Part shown: positions 22,693-33,198 of the stretch, in pieces
Numbering within the stretch: position 1 is the stretch's first letter
How the letters are laid out: every line of letters starts with the position of its first letter
Assembly (NCBI GenBank): GCA_016169945.1
Contig: JADLSH010000285.1
Span: 310,001 to 374,000, forward strand
DNA length: 64,000 bases
DNA from: Trachythela sp. YZ-2020
Lineage: Eukaryota > Cnidaria > Anthozoa > Malacalcyonacea > Clavulariidae
Direction of reading: 5' to 3'
The notes under the pieces: model-generated
Told to the model about the DNA's origin: nothing
Database searches by the model: none
What the model saw: the letters and a program-made list of their open reading frames with translations, nothing else
Made by a program: the position numbers and the translations under genes

Positions 22693-23007
22693 AATACAAC
22701 TAAAATGCCATTTAGGCTCTATAGATATTTAGTAAACAGGAAATAAACCCTAATTACCCAGTTATTTATTGAAAAAGGTTTGGAAATGTTAATTTATTGC
22801 GTGCTGCCGCTCAGCTGCAGTGTTCTACTCGGGGTTTATTACAAGCGTTTTCTTTGGGCTAAACGACAGTGGACTACACAACTATTTGGAGTTTGTCAAT
22901 GTGGGGCCGGAATTCTACTTTTGGTACATATGTATTTTGTTGTTGTTTGGACAATTGTTTTGTATATTTGATTTAATTTAATAGTTGCTATTTAAAGGCG
23001 AAATTGT

Positions 23008-23472
23008 TAATTAATTGTAATATTAATAACGTTAATTGTTAGCCAAACGCAAGCCATTTATGGAAATATAATGTACATTGACCATTTCACTTTTCAGTCC
23101 CGCGAGTCCACGTTGTGTTATTGCTAATTATCATTTGAATAAAAATGCTTTCATCCATTTACCATAGACCAAGACTTGCCCATATGTCCCCACCCACTAT
23201 AAATCTTTCTAAGGCAATAGACCCATTCAACTTCTCCCTTGTTTAGTGTTGTTTGCTTACATATTTCAAATTATGCGACAACACCTTTTTGAAATTAAAC
23301 GACATACAGATATGAATGAAAGAAAGCATTTTAATTCAAATGATAGTTAGTAATAACAGAACATGGACTGAAAAACTGAAAAATGAAATGGTCAATGTAC
23401 ATTATATATTTCCATAAATGGCTTGCGTTTGGCTATAACAATTAACGTTATTAATATTACAATTAATTGACA
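23008..23472. mobile_element. Fold-back element, ~465 bp
   Basis: The left arm (about 23008-23095) contains AATATTAATAACGTTAATTG and CAAACGCAAGCCATTTATGG. The right arm (about 23376-23472) is its reverse complement with a few changes. The loop of ~280 bp has no ORF. It ends on both sides in TTAATTGTAATATT-type sequence, so TTAA may be the target. Confidence 0.75.
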
Positions 23473-23680
23473 ATATTCGCGCAAATTGTAAATTAGACTA
23501 AAATCCAATGATCTTATATTAAGTAAAACTTATCAATGATGTTTTGAAAGTTAATATCATTATTAACAATTTTCCTCGTTTCTGATTGGCTAAGAACATC
23601 AAAATGTTCTCTTAATTCTTTTTACTATGGGTATTTGAGCAACGTCAATTGAGTAAAATTGTTAATAATAATATTAATAC

Positions 23681-23836
23681 GAAATAGCACTTGTTCTCGA
23701 AGAATTAATGAAAAATTGCACTTGTGTTTGGCGAAATATTCGTAATACCGCTCGTTCTTCGCACCCGCGGGATTACGAATAATTCGCCAAACACGCGTGC
23801 AATTTTTCATTAATACTTCTCGAACTGTGCTATTTC
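23681..23836. repeat. Long hairpin, ~65-bp arms
   Basis: GAAATAGCACTTGTTCTCGA through TGGCGAAATATTCGTAAT is mirrored by ATTACGAATAATTCGCCA through TCGAACTGTGCTATTTC around a ~25-bp GC-richer loop. The open frames on both strands are palindrome by-products. Confidence 0.75.
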
Positions 23837-25012
23837 CTATACAAATATTACATCAAGACACAAAGGACATATTCTTGCTTGATGCCGTGATATACCTTGT
23901 GTTTTCCCTAGAATTTTTCCAGGAAAAGCAAGCCATCGAACACACGACATCTATGACTATATATTCCGCTAGTATTCCTTGACGTTGTTTGCCATCAGAA
24001 CACACAGGAACCTTAAATATTTGCATAATAATTATAATAATAGAGTTTTATGCAGATTGCTCAGAATAAGCATGCCCCCTATCATGCTTTGTGGTATAAC
24101 TCCGTTAGCTTTAACCAAAGGTATGCTTCTCAAAGCTTTTTAGGTTCGTAGAATGTCCTGCATCTTTCACGTTCTACTTTGAAATAAATAAATGCCTGAA
24201 TGGAAATTGTATTTCGTCATTATATTTTAGAAATTTAGCAAAATTTTATCACTGACTACATTCGGTACATAAAAACGCGAAGTCGTGATGTTGTTTTACA
24301 GGTCTTTTATTCTGGAAAAAGGCATAACAGTATTAGATCGATCTGATATAGTTCCAATGCTTGAACAAGCTATCACAAACAGATCAATCTAAAATTTTAA
24401 TAGAATCTGTTTGAATTGATCAGTTTCTAATTTTATATTTAATATATAATTAAATATATAATTTTATGTAACTGCTGAAAAACATATTTCGGAATTGTAA
24501 TGCTAATTTCCGCTGAGATTAAGAATCAGAAAAAGAAAACCGGAAAAAAGATTCGGTTTTGTTTCTTAACAAATTTCATTTTTCAATTTCACGGAGGAAA
24601 ACGAACACACAGTGTAAAGATGCAAAGATGAGAGGTTATTGCGCACACTTTCTACTTTGTGAAAGAACATATCGATTATTTTATTTGCAACTGCCGCGAT
24701 TTCTTGCAGGTAAGCGACCTCCGCTGGATATGACATGACTTATTTTACACATTTTTTTACACATTTTTATTAATCATTGTATAGAATCTAATTACATAGA
24801 TTGTCACTAGCACAAATAGCAAAGCTAATCGTGGCGAGTATTGAGTGATAGTTAAAGTATAATTAGTACAAAGAACTGCTAGTAGTTAAGATATGCCGGG
24901 GTTTCATTACAATAGAGCTATTGATTCTAATTTAAATAGTGTCAGTGTATATATTTAGTTAATCGATGATATTGAAAATCTTTGATATAATTATATGTAT
25001 AGGTAATAGCAT
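23837..25012. other. No gene seen
   Basis: AT-rich spacer without recognisable genes. A GCAGGTAAGC near 24708 looks like a splice donor but no exon around it could be supported. Confidence 0.4.
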
Positions 25013-25152
25013 GGTTTCGAGTGCAATTTGGATGTAACATGCACGAGTGAGTTTTTCGAAGACGTCATAGTAGTACGAGCCCGTAGGACCAGTGCTATTT
25101 GAGGTCTTTGGAAAACTCGCGAGTGCATGTTATATCCAGATTTCACGAGAAA
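25013..25152. repeat. Imperfect hairpin with TGCACGAGTG arms
   Basis: TTCGAGTGCAATTTGGATGT with AACATGCACGAGTGAGTTTT on the left pairs with AAAACTCGCGAGTGCATGTT and ATATCCAGATTTCACGAGAA on the right. The style matches the AGTACGAG hairpins at 1.1-1.4 kb. Confidence 0.6.
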
Positions 25153-26156
25153 TCATATTACTTATTAATAATATACATAAAAATATTCAAGACAACTATA
25201 CTTTCAACTTACTAGATTCGGCGAACCGTCTCCTGCATGATAAAGTTTTCGTTCCTTTTATATATCATTTGTATATGCATTGCCAAACAATTTGAAAGTG
25301 AACTGAACCATGCATGTGGATTTCTTATACATTTCATGCAAACTAAATTTTCGACCATTTAAATAACTTTTAAGTCGTCATTTTCATCCAAAACCCAAGT
25401 TTCAGTTTAGGCGAGCGGGCGCCATGTTGTTCATAGTGATTACAGATTTTTGCACTGCGATTACAGAGTTTTGCACTGCGATTACAAGAAATTGCACTTT
25501 GTTTATAAATGTTTGCGCTGCTGTTTGGGATTGACTGCACTGGAATCATTTAATAAAAATCGATAAACATTTCTATGTATATTATTAATAGACAGTGCAA
25601 TCATATAATAGGCCTAATATGCTGAACATAGAAATGGGAATTAAGATTTAAGATTGGAATTAAAGTAACTTAATTTCTTTAGGCAATCTGTTTATTATCA
25701 TGAGCAAATCAACATGATCATTTTCCTTCTACAGTATCGTTATAAGTTCTTGATGTAATTTGGATTTGAATGCATACTTCCTTCGGAAGCTCGGCTAAAT
25801 ACTATTCCAGATAACAGGCCAAATCGAGAAAATGAACGTTTTTGAATTTGTAATCGTGAATGATAAGTATAATAATTATGTTGCCATCGCAATAAGTCAA
25901 TAACTTTGTATGAAGTCCCATGGTTGAGGAGTGCGGACGAATATTTCCGATAATATGAGAAATTCCTACAGTAACTCGTGGTGGACGATTAAAGCATAGG
26001 CCTAATATAAAGATACAGTATATACGACTTCGGATTCGTAACTACGCAACCAACTGAGTCGGGATAAAATTATAAGTCTGCTTAAATGACGTAAAATTGT
26101 TCGCGAACTGAGCAGTTTTTGAACGTTAACTGGCATTGCATTGAATTACCAAAATA
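25153..26156. other. No gene seen
   Basis: Nothing recognisable apart from three near-copies of TTTGCACTGCGATTACA at about 25444-25500. Confidence 0.4.
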
Positions 26157-26220
26157 GCCATTAAGTGCAATATTAAGTGCAATATTAAGTGCAATATTAA
26201 GTGCAATATTAAGTGCAATT
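26157..26220. repeat. 12-bp tandem repeat (ATTAAGTGCAAT)n
   Basis: Five almost perfect copies of ATTAAGTGCAAT. Confidence 0.9.
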
Positions 26221-26650
26221 CCTCTTAATATACGCAGATATAGTATAAGAATTAATCAAAAGGACAGGTTTTTGGGAACGACGTGTAAAAACACGAAGGG
26301 GGACGCAAATCACTCCAAGCAATGTATTATGCTCTAAAATATAACCACACAAAAATATTCAGTACTTGAATCCGTTTCCAACACACCCCTTGAGTGATAA
26401 CGTTACCCCTCCGCCCTGAATTGTAGTTTACTTCGAATCTGCTCATCCTGACTATTTAATGAGCTCACTTTTATGCCCCCTCGATACCCGTACGTAGCCC
26501 TAAACACTCGGCTCGAGCGGCTCCTATATTACAACTGTCCTTCTTCCGGCAGAGCGAGGAAAATAAATGCGATGTTTTAGTCTGTTTGGGAAAATATCTA
26601 ATAAGCTAATCTTGTGCTTTTGTTTTAACTAGTGATCAGCAATTAAGAAG

Positions 26651-26943
26651 ATGGCGACTGCAAAATCCAAACCCAAAGTTGATTTCGACGAATTATCAGT
26701 TATTAAATATCAACTATCGGACAAAGAGGTCACTTGGGAAAAATGATTTCCTACATCGCAAGTGCCGTGAAATCTGGTGCCTCAATATATAAAGTATTTG
26801 ATGGTGCAGTAACCTTGAACAAGATGAAAGATTATATTGGTAGAGCGGAAACTCTCTTAGACAACCTGATCAAAACGTCCCATTCCAAGGAGGACATTAT
26901 AAAAAAAACTCAACACTTTCTCGAAAAAATTGCACAGGCATGA
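26651..26943 (+). pseudogene. N-terminal part of a helical protein gene, frame broken
   Basis: An ATG at 26651 (MATAKSKPKVDFDELSV) opens a 31-codon frame that stops at TGA at 26744-26746. The frame one base back continues from about 26734 with GKMISYIASAVKSGASIYKV to a TGA at 26941-26943. The shift lies at a GGGAAAAA run, so an indel is likely. A polypyrimidine stretch and TTTTAACTAG just upstream (about 26616-26632) look like a splice acceptor, so the start could belong to an internal or second exon. Composition is helical and Lys/Ala-rich. Family not recognised. Confidence 0.5.
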
Positions 26944-27674
26944 TGGATAATCTCGACTTCGGTCCCCACATCGAGTTAAATGAACTCAACACAGCCAGTG
27001 GCGTAAGTGAGGCGGAAAAATTTGAGACGCAGATCCTCGGCGCCTTGCAAAATCATCAAAGACAAGCAAGTAACGACCTGATCACAAAAATGGCCAAAGC
27101 AAACAGTGTTGCAATAGCACTTCAATGTGTGAAGATTTACTTCGCGTGGAAGACAATTTCGGCGGCCTCAAATGTTATTGAAGATAAGAATAAGTTCACG
27201 CTGATCAATAAAAATTTGCAGAGGATGGAATCTATGGTCATGGAGTTCTTGGAAATATGCGAGACACAGCCTGAAGGTAAGAGTATTGACCGTAGGATGA
27301 CGAAAATCAATACGCTGTTCACGTCCACAATCGGTAAAATCAGCGATATTACATTGAAAATAAACGGTCACATCGAGCGACTTGAAGTAACCTCCGATTA
27401 CGCAGCTGTCGATGTTGTGTCCAACTCCATAACAGCACTTACTCAAGGTTTTCAATTATGGAGTCTCTTCGATGATCTATCTTCACCCACAAAATGGTTG
27501 GGAGGAATGAGCGTAGCAATGTATACCATGTTTGGTGTGGCCAATGCGGCTGTGTTCGTGATATCTCAAGATAAGTTGAAGGAATTGCGAAAAGATTTGA
27601 GAGACGCAGTCTATCTGAGAGAAACATTGGATGACCTTCGTCAACAAGCTGAAGACGCTATTACTGACCTGTAG
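26940..27674 (+). CDS. Helical protein of unknown family, 244 aa
   Basis: An open frame from ATG at 26940, overlapping the preceding stop as ATGA, so a second one-base shift probably separates parts of one ancestral protein. Predicted character: long amphipathic helices (for example NLQRMESMVMEFLEICE and KINGHIERLEVT), then one strongly hydrophobic segment at residues about 186-208 (WLGGMSVAMYTMFGVANAAV), then a charged helical tail (KLKELRKDLRDAVYLRETLD). There are no Cys-rich or catalytic motifs. The arrangement of helices around one membrane-prone segment recalls apolipoprotein-L-like or helical membrane-active proteins, but that is only shape. Codon use and a contiguous frame of over 700 bp support real coding ancestry. 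Confidence 0.55.
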   Translation: MMDNLDFGPHIELNELNTASGVSEAEKFETQILGALQNHQRQASNDLITKMAKANSVAIALQCVKIYFAWKTISAASNVIEDKNKFTLINKNLQRMESMVMEFLEICETQPEGKSIDRRMTKINTLFTSTIGKISDITLKINGHIERLEVTSDYAAVDVVSNSITALTQGFQLWSLFDDLSSPTKWLGGMSVAMYTMFGVANAAVFVISQDKLKELRKDLRDAVYLRETLDDLRQQAEDAITDL

Positions 27675-28195
27675 ACAGTAGAGACTAGTACAGAGGCATC
27701 CATTACGTGTCTGTGATATTATTTTTGTCTTACCTCATAAGATGTATGAGATGAATATATATGCTTCTATATATGACAGAAGACGCTCTGATAAAGTTGT
27801 AGAGATTTACTCTTTAGTCCATAACATTACTGAGATATTTTAGCAAGAACTACATGCTGTTATTGATATCATATGTGCCATAGTCAAGTTAGTCCTTCTT
27901 ACTAGCCCTCTGCACATGTAAACTTTGAAGCTAAAATTGCTAATTATTAAATAACGTTCAAGATTGCTAGAATCGTTCTTTCCAAATATCATGTGTGTTA
28001 TAATGATTTGAGTATAGAGAATGGAGTTCCGATAAATCTGTCCCGTTGTTACAATGAAATTCACCCCCAAGGGAACTAATTTCGTAGGAATATCGCCCTC
28101 TTTAGACAATTCCGCCTTCTTTTATGAAGTGCCAAATTGCATACAGATTGGAATTATAATTGCAATTAATAAACAATTATTGGATGAGCTTAAGC
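27675..28195. other. Probable 3' flank of the helical protein gene
   Basis: No further frame belongs clearly to the gene. An AATAAA at about 28165 could serve as a polyadenylation signal. Confidence 0.35.
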
Positions 28196-28264
28196 ATGAT
28201 ATCGAGAATTATCAAGGCCGCCGAAGTGTGTTACTTATCGCAACTTGATAATTCTCGATATCAT
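28196..28264. repeat. Perfect 21-bp-stem hairpin
   Basis: Stem ATGATATCGAGAATTATCAA(G) with its exact reverse complement at 28244-28264, loop of 27 nt containing GGCCGCCGAAG. Confidence 0.85.
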
Positions 28265-28599
28265 ACGAAAACCGAATTCATGATATCAATAATTGATTTA
28301 TTATATTTTTAAATGTGTTTGCAATTAATCATTTAATGTGTAATACATTACCAAAACAACTACATCTGACGTCTTCATAGAAAATGTCACAAGGTACAAT
28401 TTCCTGTCTCTACATTCGATGATGACTACCGACTACGTGTTATAATGACAAATGTTTTGCGAGGCGTCCAGAGGAAACCTGACAAGCTAAAAATGTCTAA
28501 TCTACGGTGGCTCAGAAGAGCCATCGCTCTCTCTTCTCCTTCCCGGCCGCGCTCTAAGTTATCACGCGACTTATCAGCCATACTTCCAGTTTCGAGCCG

Positions 28600-29016
28600 C
28601 GCACTTCCAGTTATGCCGCCACTTATGGCGCGAGTTAAGGCGCCACTTAAGCCGCGGGTCAAGGCGCCACTTATCATGCCATGTGTGTAATCCGCATGAT
28701 GTAAATACGGTATCAAAACCAAAATGTTAAATACAAAATCTTTTACAAATATTTTAGATTATTGTGCATAGTAGGTGCTCCTAAATCATTCAATCCTCCA
28801 TGCATTGGCAATAGAAACAACACTGCAGAAACGGGTTGGTTAAAAGAACCAATTTCACAAAATTTGTTGTTTTAACCAATAAAACATTGGTCAAGTGGTT
28901 ATTTTAACCAATCCGTTTTACAGTGAAATCGATTTTTATGCCATTGTGAATTACACACATGGCGGTTACATGGCGGGATAAGTGGTGCATAAACCCGCGG
29001 CTTAAGTGGCGCCTTA
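28600..29016. mobile_element. Inverted-repeat element with GGCGCCACTTAAGCCGCGG ends
   Basis: GCGCCACTTAAGCCGCGG near 28641 is mirrored by CCGCGGCTTAAGTGGCGC near 28996, and CACTTATCATGCCATGTGTG has a partner in ACACACATGGCGG. The span is about 420 bp with GC-rich arms and an AT-rich centre. The plus-strand frame at 28445-28690 merely translates the repeated CGCCACTTA blocks. Confidence 0.55.
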
Positions 29017-29119
29017 AGAGACTGTCTCCCTAAAACCCGACCACTCATATTTTAAGCAAAAAGAAATTCCAGCTAAAACTGTTTAGCCAGGAAGGTTAAG
29101 GCTAGTGATGACCTGAATC

Positions 29120-30474
29120 GGCCTTACTTTTGTCAAACATTTTGTTTTTACCTTGGTGTAGATCCTGTCGACAGCGTGGAAATATTCCCTTTCGTAATGA
29201 CGTGATTACGCGAAATTTTAATAACCTAATTTCTGTCTCTACACAATCTAATCTTTCAAAGAATAGTTTGTCCAGTTTTGTACCTTGTATAATGCTTTCA
29301 AATGCAATGTCCCTTGCTCCTAAGCTGGTGCAAGTTCAAGAATTTATCATAAGAATCGAGTCGATATTGGGTTCATAACTGAGACGTGGCTTAGAGACAC
29401 TATTTGTGACTCCGTTGTTGATATTTCAGGTTATAAAGTTTTTAGGAAAGATCGAAAAATTCTGCAGCATGGTGGTGTTTGTATCTACCTAAAAGACGGT
29501 ATTACATACGATATACTTGAGTATTTACGATGCTGTGATGTACATGAAATTATTTGGTTGAAACTTCAACCGGCAAGATTGCCTCGAGGTTTTACGTGTC
29601 TAATTGTTGCAGTAGTGTATCATCCCCCTGGTTCTGATTCGCAAGCTATGTTAAATCATCTTTTCAACAGTTTGTCGAGCACTGAATCGACATTCCCCAA
29701 CTGCGGTCTCATCGTTGCTGGTGATTTCAATCGGCCAGATATTAGCCCTTTAAAACGTCACTTTAAACTAAAACAGCTAGTTAAATCTGCTACTAGAGGC
29801 CAAGCAACATTAGATCTAATCCTTACGGACATGACTGAACATTTCTCGGTGTCTGAAATTCATCCACCGTTTGGGCTATCTGACCATAACACAGTTTTGA
29901 CGAAACCTAAGGGAAGGGTAGCAGGTCAATCCACTAGGAAGTGCATTTCAGTTCGAGATATGAGAGAGAGTAAAAAAGTCCCTTGGTCGTTATCTTAGTA
30001 ACATCAATTGGTCTTCTATTAGTGCCCATCAAGACTGTGAAAGCATGCTTTCCAGTTTCGAGGAGATCGTAAAAGTTGGTATGAATATCATCATTCCTAA
30101 AAAATCGATACGTATATATCCTAAAGACCCCCTGGATGTCTACCAAGCTTAAATAATTGATCCTATCCCGCCAGGCAGCCTTTTACGTGGATAAAAAAGG
30201 TCAGCAGTTTATTAAGGCCTTAAGGAATGCAGTAAACAGAGAAAGAAAATTTTGTATAGCAACATTTTACCGGTGTAAGGTACATGATTTGAAAGGTGAA
30301 AATTCCAGGAAATGGTGGAAAGAGGTCAAGAGGGTGAGTGGTTCTAACAGGAACAGCTGTTCCAACTTGATTGATCAACTGGCTGTCCCTGATTTTCGTG
30401 ATTTGCCACACCAAGAAATTGCCAACGCAATTAACTTAGGCTTCTTGGAACCGCTTGAATCATTTCAACTGTAA
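29120..30474 (+). pseudogene. LINE fragment: endonuclease and pre-RT linker
   Basis: In broken plus-strand frames: an endonuclease start, then ITETWLRDTICDSVVDISGY and DGGVCIYLKD-like residues, the central VVYHPPGSD, the catalytic-type GDFNRPDI, and LSDHNTVL near 29.88 kb, which is the conserved SDH motif. A linker with RKWWKEVKRVSG follows at 30.3 kb. The RT is absent, so this is a 3'-truncated remnant of a CR1-like element. Frameshifts lie near 29.38, 29.98 and 30.15 kb. Confidence 0.8.
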
Positions 30475-31313
30475 ATAACGTTTATCTTTTTTTACCGCTT
30501 ATAACAGAAAAATATACGGAAATTTAGGATACCGTTGACCGTGGTCAGATATCGTAAAAAGCGTAGGACACCGACCGCTCACAAAAAATACAAACATAAT
30601 ATGTGATATCATGTCTCGTGCTCGTAAATTAAACGCAATGAAATGTGCCCGGTTGCGGGCCGTGATGCGAGAAATTACACGTTTATTCAAACCAGAGAAG
30701 ATGACGTCACAAACTTAAAGATGACGTCAACTACTTAAACGTTTTTCGAATCGCAATCTTTCTCATTCTAGCAGATTTATCTACTTGGATCTTTTTTTAA
30801 CTGATCATTTCGAAAAATTACCGGATTTTTCACATTGTCTCAGTGGGGGATGTAGCACGGCAAATATCGGCACCATAGAATATTGGTTATCGGTAAATTC
30901 ATGACAATGATGACGAAGAAATTTTGAAGGGCTATGATGAATTTCTATTAAAAATGGCAGGAAAACCTCTGGCGTGGACTGCTTGCCTGTTGAGCAAAGA
31001 GTGCATCGTAACTGGGAAGAAATGAAGCCAGATATCAAGGCGGAGTGCGTAAAAAAAGCAACTGAAGCCTGTCACGTTGTTTGTGAAGTTATTGCTGCAT
31101 CCAGCCACCGCGCGTGGAACCAGTAAATGGTGAACTTGTTGCAATGATGATAGCTTATAGAGATGCACCAACAAGGATGCTATCGTAGGCCTGTTGTATT
31201 TCTTTATAAACGCCTTGCTAAAGGTTCTATAACACGTCTCATTCGTGAACCTTAACACTATCCGCAAACCTTGAATCTCTGAGTATCATTTTCAATAAAG
31301 ATTATTTATACTG
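30475..31313. other. No certain gene
   Basis: A short coding-like stretch around 30,905-31,022 (EEILKGYDEFLLKMAGKPLA) reads on the plus strand but is bounded by stops and has no known family. Nothing else is recognised. Confidence 0.35.
30702..30729. promoter_or_regulatory. Paired TGACGTCA (CRE/ATF) sites
   Basis: Two perfect TGACGTCA palindromes at 30702-30709 and 30722-30729 lie in two copies of AAGATGACGTCA 20 bp apart. Such sites bind CREB/ATF bZIP factors. No gene start was found next to them, so function is unproven. Confidence 0.35.
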
Positions 31314-31433
31314 TAGTTCTTAATATGGTTCAAATGAGGCCAATACTGCGACTGAAAGACTTTATTATCTAAGCTTTCGTCGTCAACGGCATCATCAGAG
31401 ATAGATATGTGTGTTGAGGCTACGTGTTATATA

Positions 31434-31906
31434 CAGGGTGTAAAAAAAAAGGAGACCTTTAGAAATCGGTCCAATTGTTATAATTTGAATGATTGAGCGC
31501 TACCAAGCCCACTGACGCGTTGAATATTGGCAGGGTGCGTATATTAAAAGCAGACTTTTAGAAATTAAAATATTATTTCATATCATATGCGCATAAGCTG
31601 CCTGCCACCATTAGCAGGGCAGTACGCGTTATACACAATGTCGCCATGTCGGCGCCATGTCGAAGGCCACGACGTTTTATTTGTACATAATGTGTAAAAT
31701 AAATAAATAAAAATCGTTTTGTTTCACGTCTGTCAACTTCTTAATGGCTTACGGCTTGGCGTTAAACTCAATTAGCATAATGTGCTAAACGAAACCAGTA
31801 ACTTATCCATGCTTAAAATATGACTTTATTGTGTTCACGCACCCATGGGTTTAGCATCATACTTAGGCATACAAATTATAACAATAGGACCGATTTCTAA
31901 AGGTCT
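31434..31906. mobile_element. Mariner-like remnant, right end truncated
   Basis: Starts CAGGGTGTAAAAAAAAAGG after a TA. The inner inverted pair AGACCTTTAGAAATCGGTCC (31454) and GGACCGATTTCTAAAGGTCT (31887) confirms both ends, but the last ~20 bp at the right are missing. No transposase frame remains. Confidence 0.6.
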
Positions 31907-32178
31907 GTTTGAATATTTACAAATGCATAGTTAGGAACAATAGTATTAAACAAAGAGTTAAAGAATATTAAGGTCATTATTGTCCTAAAGGTCTTAAAAA
32001 TTAAAAATTAAAAATGGTTAAAAGTATCTAAAATAAAAGATCTGTCAGTTTGTCAATGTCAATTTGAGACTTAAGGTGGCTCCATACAGTTCCATTGCAA
32101 ATAGGACTGGGTGCTAGTAAAAAAAATCACGCGCGGGAAATTTAAAAACCCTTCGCAAAAATCCCGCGAGAAGTAAAC

Positions 32179-32673
32179 ATGGCTTCAGTTTTTTGTTTTA
32201 TACTTCGTCGAGTAACTACAAAATTTCAAGCAGTTTTGAGGCAAAACTTTTCAACTAAATATCACAGTTGCTTGCAAGACTTCAAAAAGCCTGTACATAA
32301 TGTTAATTTTCTTGTCAAAGAGCATGGTTGGCGCTGCTTGACAGCTAAAACTCGCGCCGAAAATGAGCGATACGGCAAAAGATCAGGAAATCTGTCGCTA
32401 CTCGGTTTGTTTACCGCCGGCGTTTTGGTAGTAGCATTCAAGAATAATGACGTTAATGCTGGAAATAATGATGAAACACCTGAGAAAGCTACAAATTATA
32501 TTAGGAAGAAAGGAAAGTTTGCAAAGACAGTCATAGGAAAGGAAAACACAAAGTTAAAGAAAATGAACTTGGGTCTGATGAAACGAAAGCTGGTATTTGA
32601 GGATTTGGACGATTGTGAAGAGGAAATGGAACCATGTATGAAGAGAATAACACGTCGTATGGAGGTGAACTAA
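32179..32673 (+). CDS. Small protein of the TTAA transposon, 164 aa
   Basis: An intact frame starting at an ATG soon after the left inverted repeat. The N-terminus (MASVFCFILRRVTTKFQAVL) is basic and lacks acidic residues, like a mitochondrial presequence. A hydrophobic segment follows at residues about 76-91 (LSLLGLFTAGVLVVAF). The C-terminal half is strongly charged (KKMNLGLMKRKLVF, DLDDCEEEMEPCMKRITRR). No known domain is recognised. It could be a second element-encoded protein, a captured host exon, or a non-functional frame. Its position inside the inverted repeats and intact frame support the first two. Confidence 0.55.
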   Translation: MASVFCFILRRVTTKFQAVLRQNFSTKYHSCLQDFKKPVHNVNFLVKEHGWRCLTAKTRAENERYGKRSGNLSLLGLFTAGVLVVAFKNNDVNAGNNDETPEKATNYIRKKGKFAKTVIGKENTKLKKMNLGLMKRKLVFEDLDDCEEEMEPCMKRITRRMEVN

Positions 32674-33198
32674 AGAAATTGCTAAAAGACACTACATGAA
32701 CATTGAACATATGCCTTCACTTTTATTATTATATTGACAATTATAACATTTGTAACTAATTAAAAGTTGGGTTAATATTTTTAGAAACATGCAAAAACTA
32801 AAGAAATCTTGAGTGGCTACCGGATTGCAGATTTGGCTATTCTACACAATGCACTTTCTTCTTGTGAACACTGTCTAAGAGGTGTGTTTAAAATATTTCA
32901 TGTGAAATTTAAAAGTTACATGTGCAGAAAGTTGAGTATTCTTATGTTGGTAATGTTTCGAACACATTTGGTCATTTTTCAAACACATTACGAGCATTTG
33001 AATATAAAATACACACAATAAGACAACCATGGATGCCTAATAACATATTATTCAGGCAACTTTACATTAGGTTTTAGCAAAGAAACTTTAAAGAAACTGG
33101 AATTTTAGAAGTTAACCTAAATTTGCACCCCTAACAATTCTGGAGCATTTGCCTTTGATCACAACTATCACTAAAGACTCAATACCACTGATTTTGCA

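Noticed and set aside
28445..28722. Basic Pro/Arg-rich proteins on both strands
   Set aside because: They translate repeated CGCCACTTA blocks of an inverted repeat.
31314..31440. Naming the outer arms as Penelope-like element ends
   Set aside because: The CTTTCGTCGTCAACG phrase is suggestive from memory, but no GIY-YIG endonuclease or RT of that type is present.
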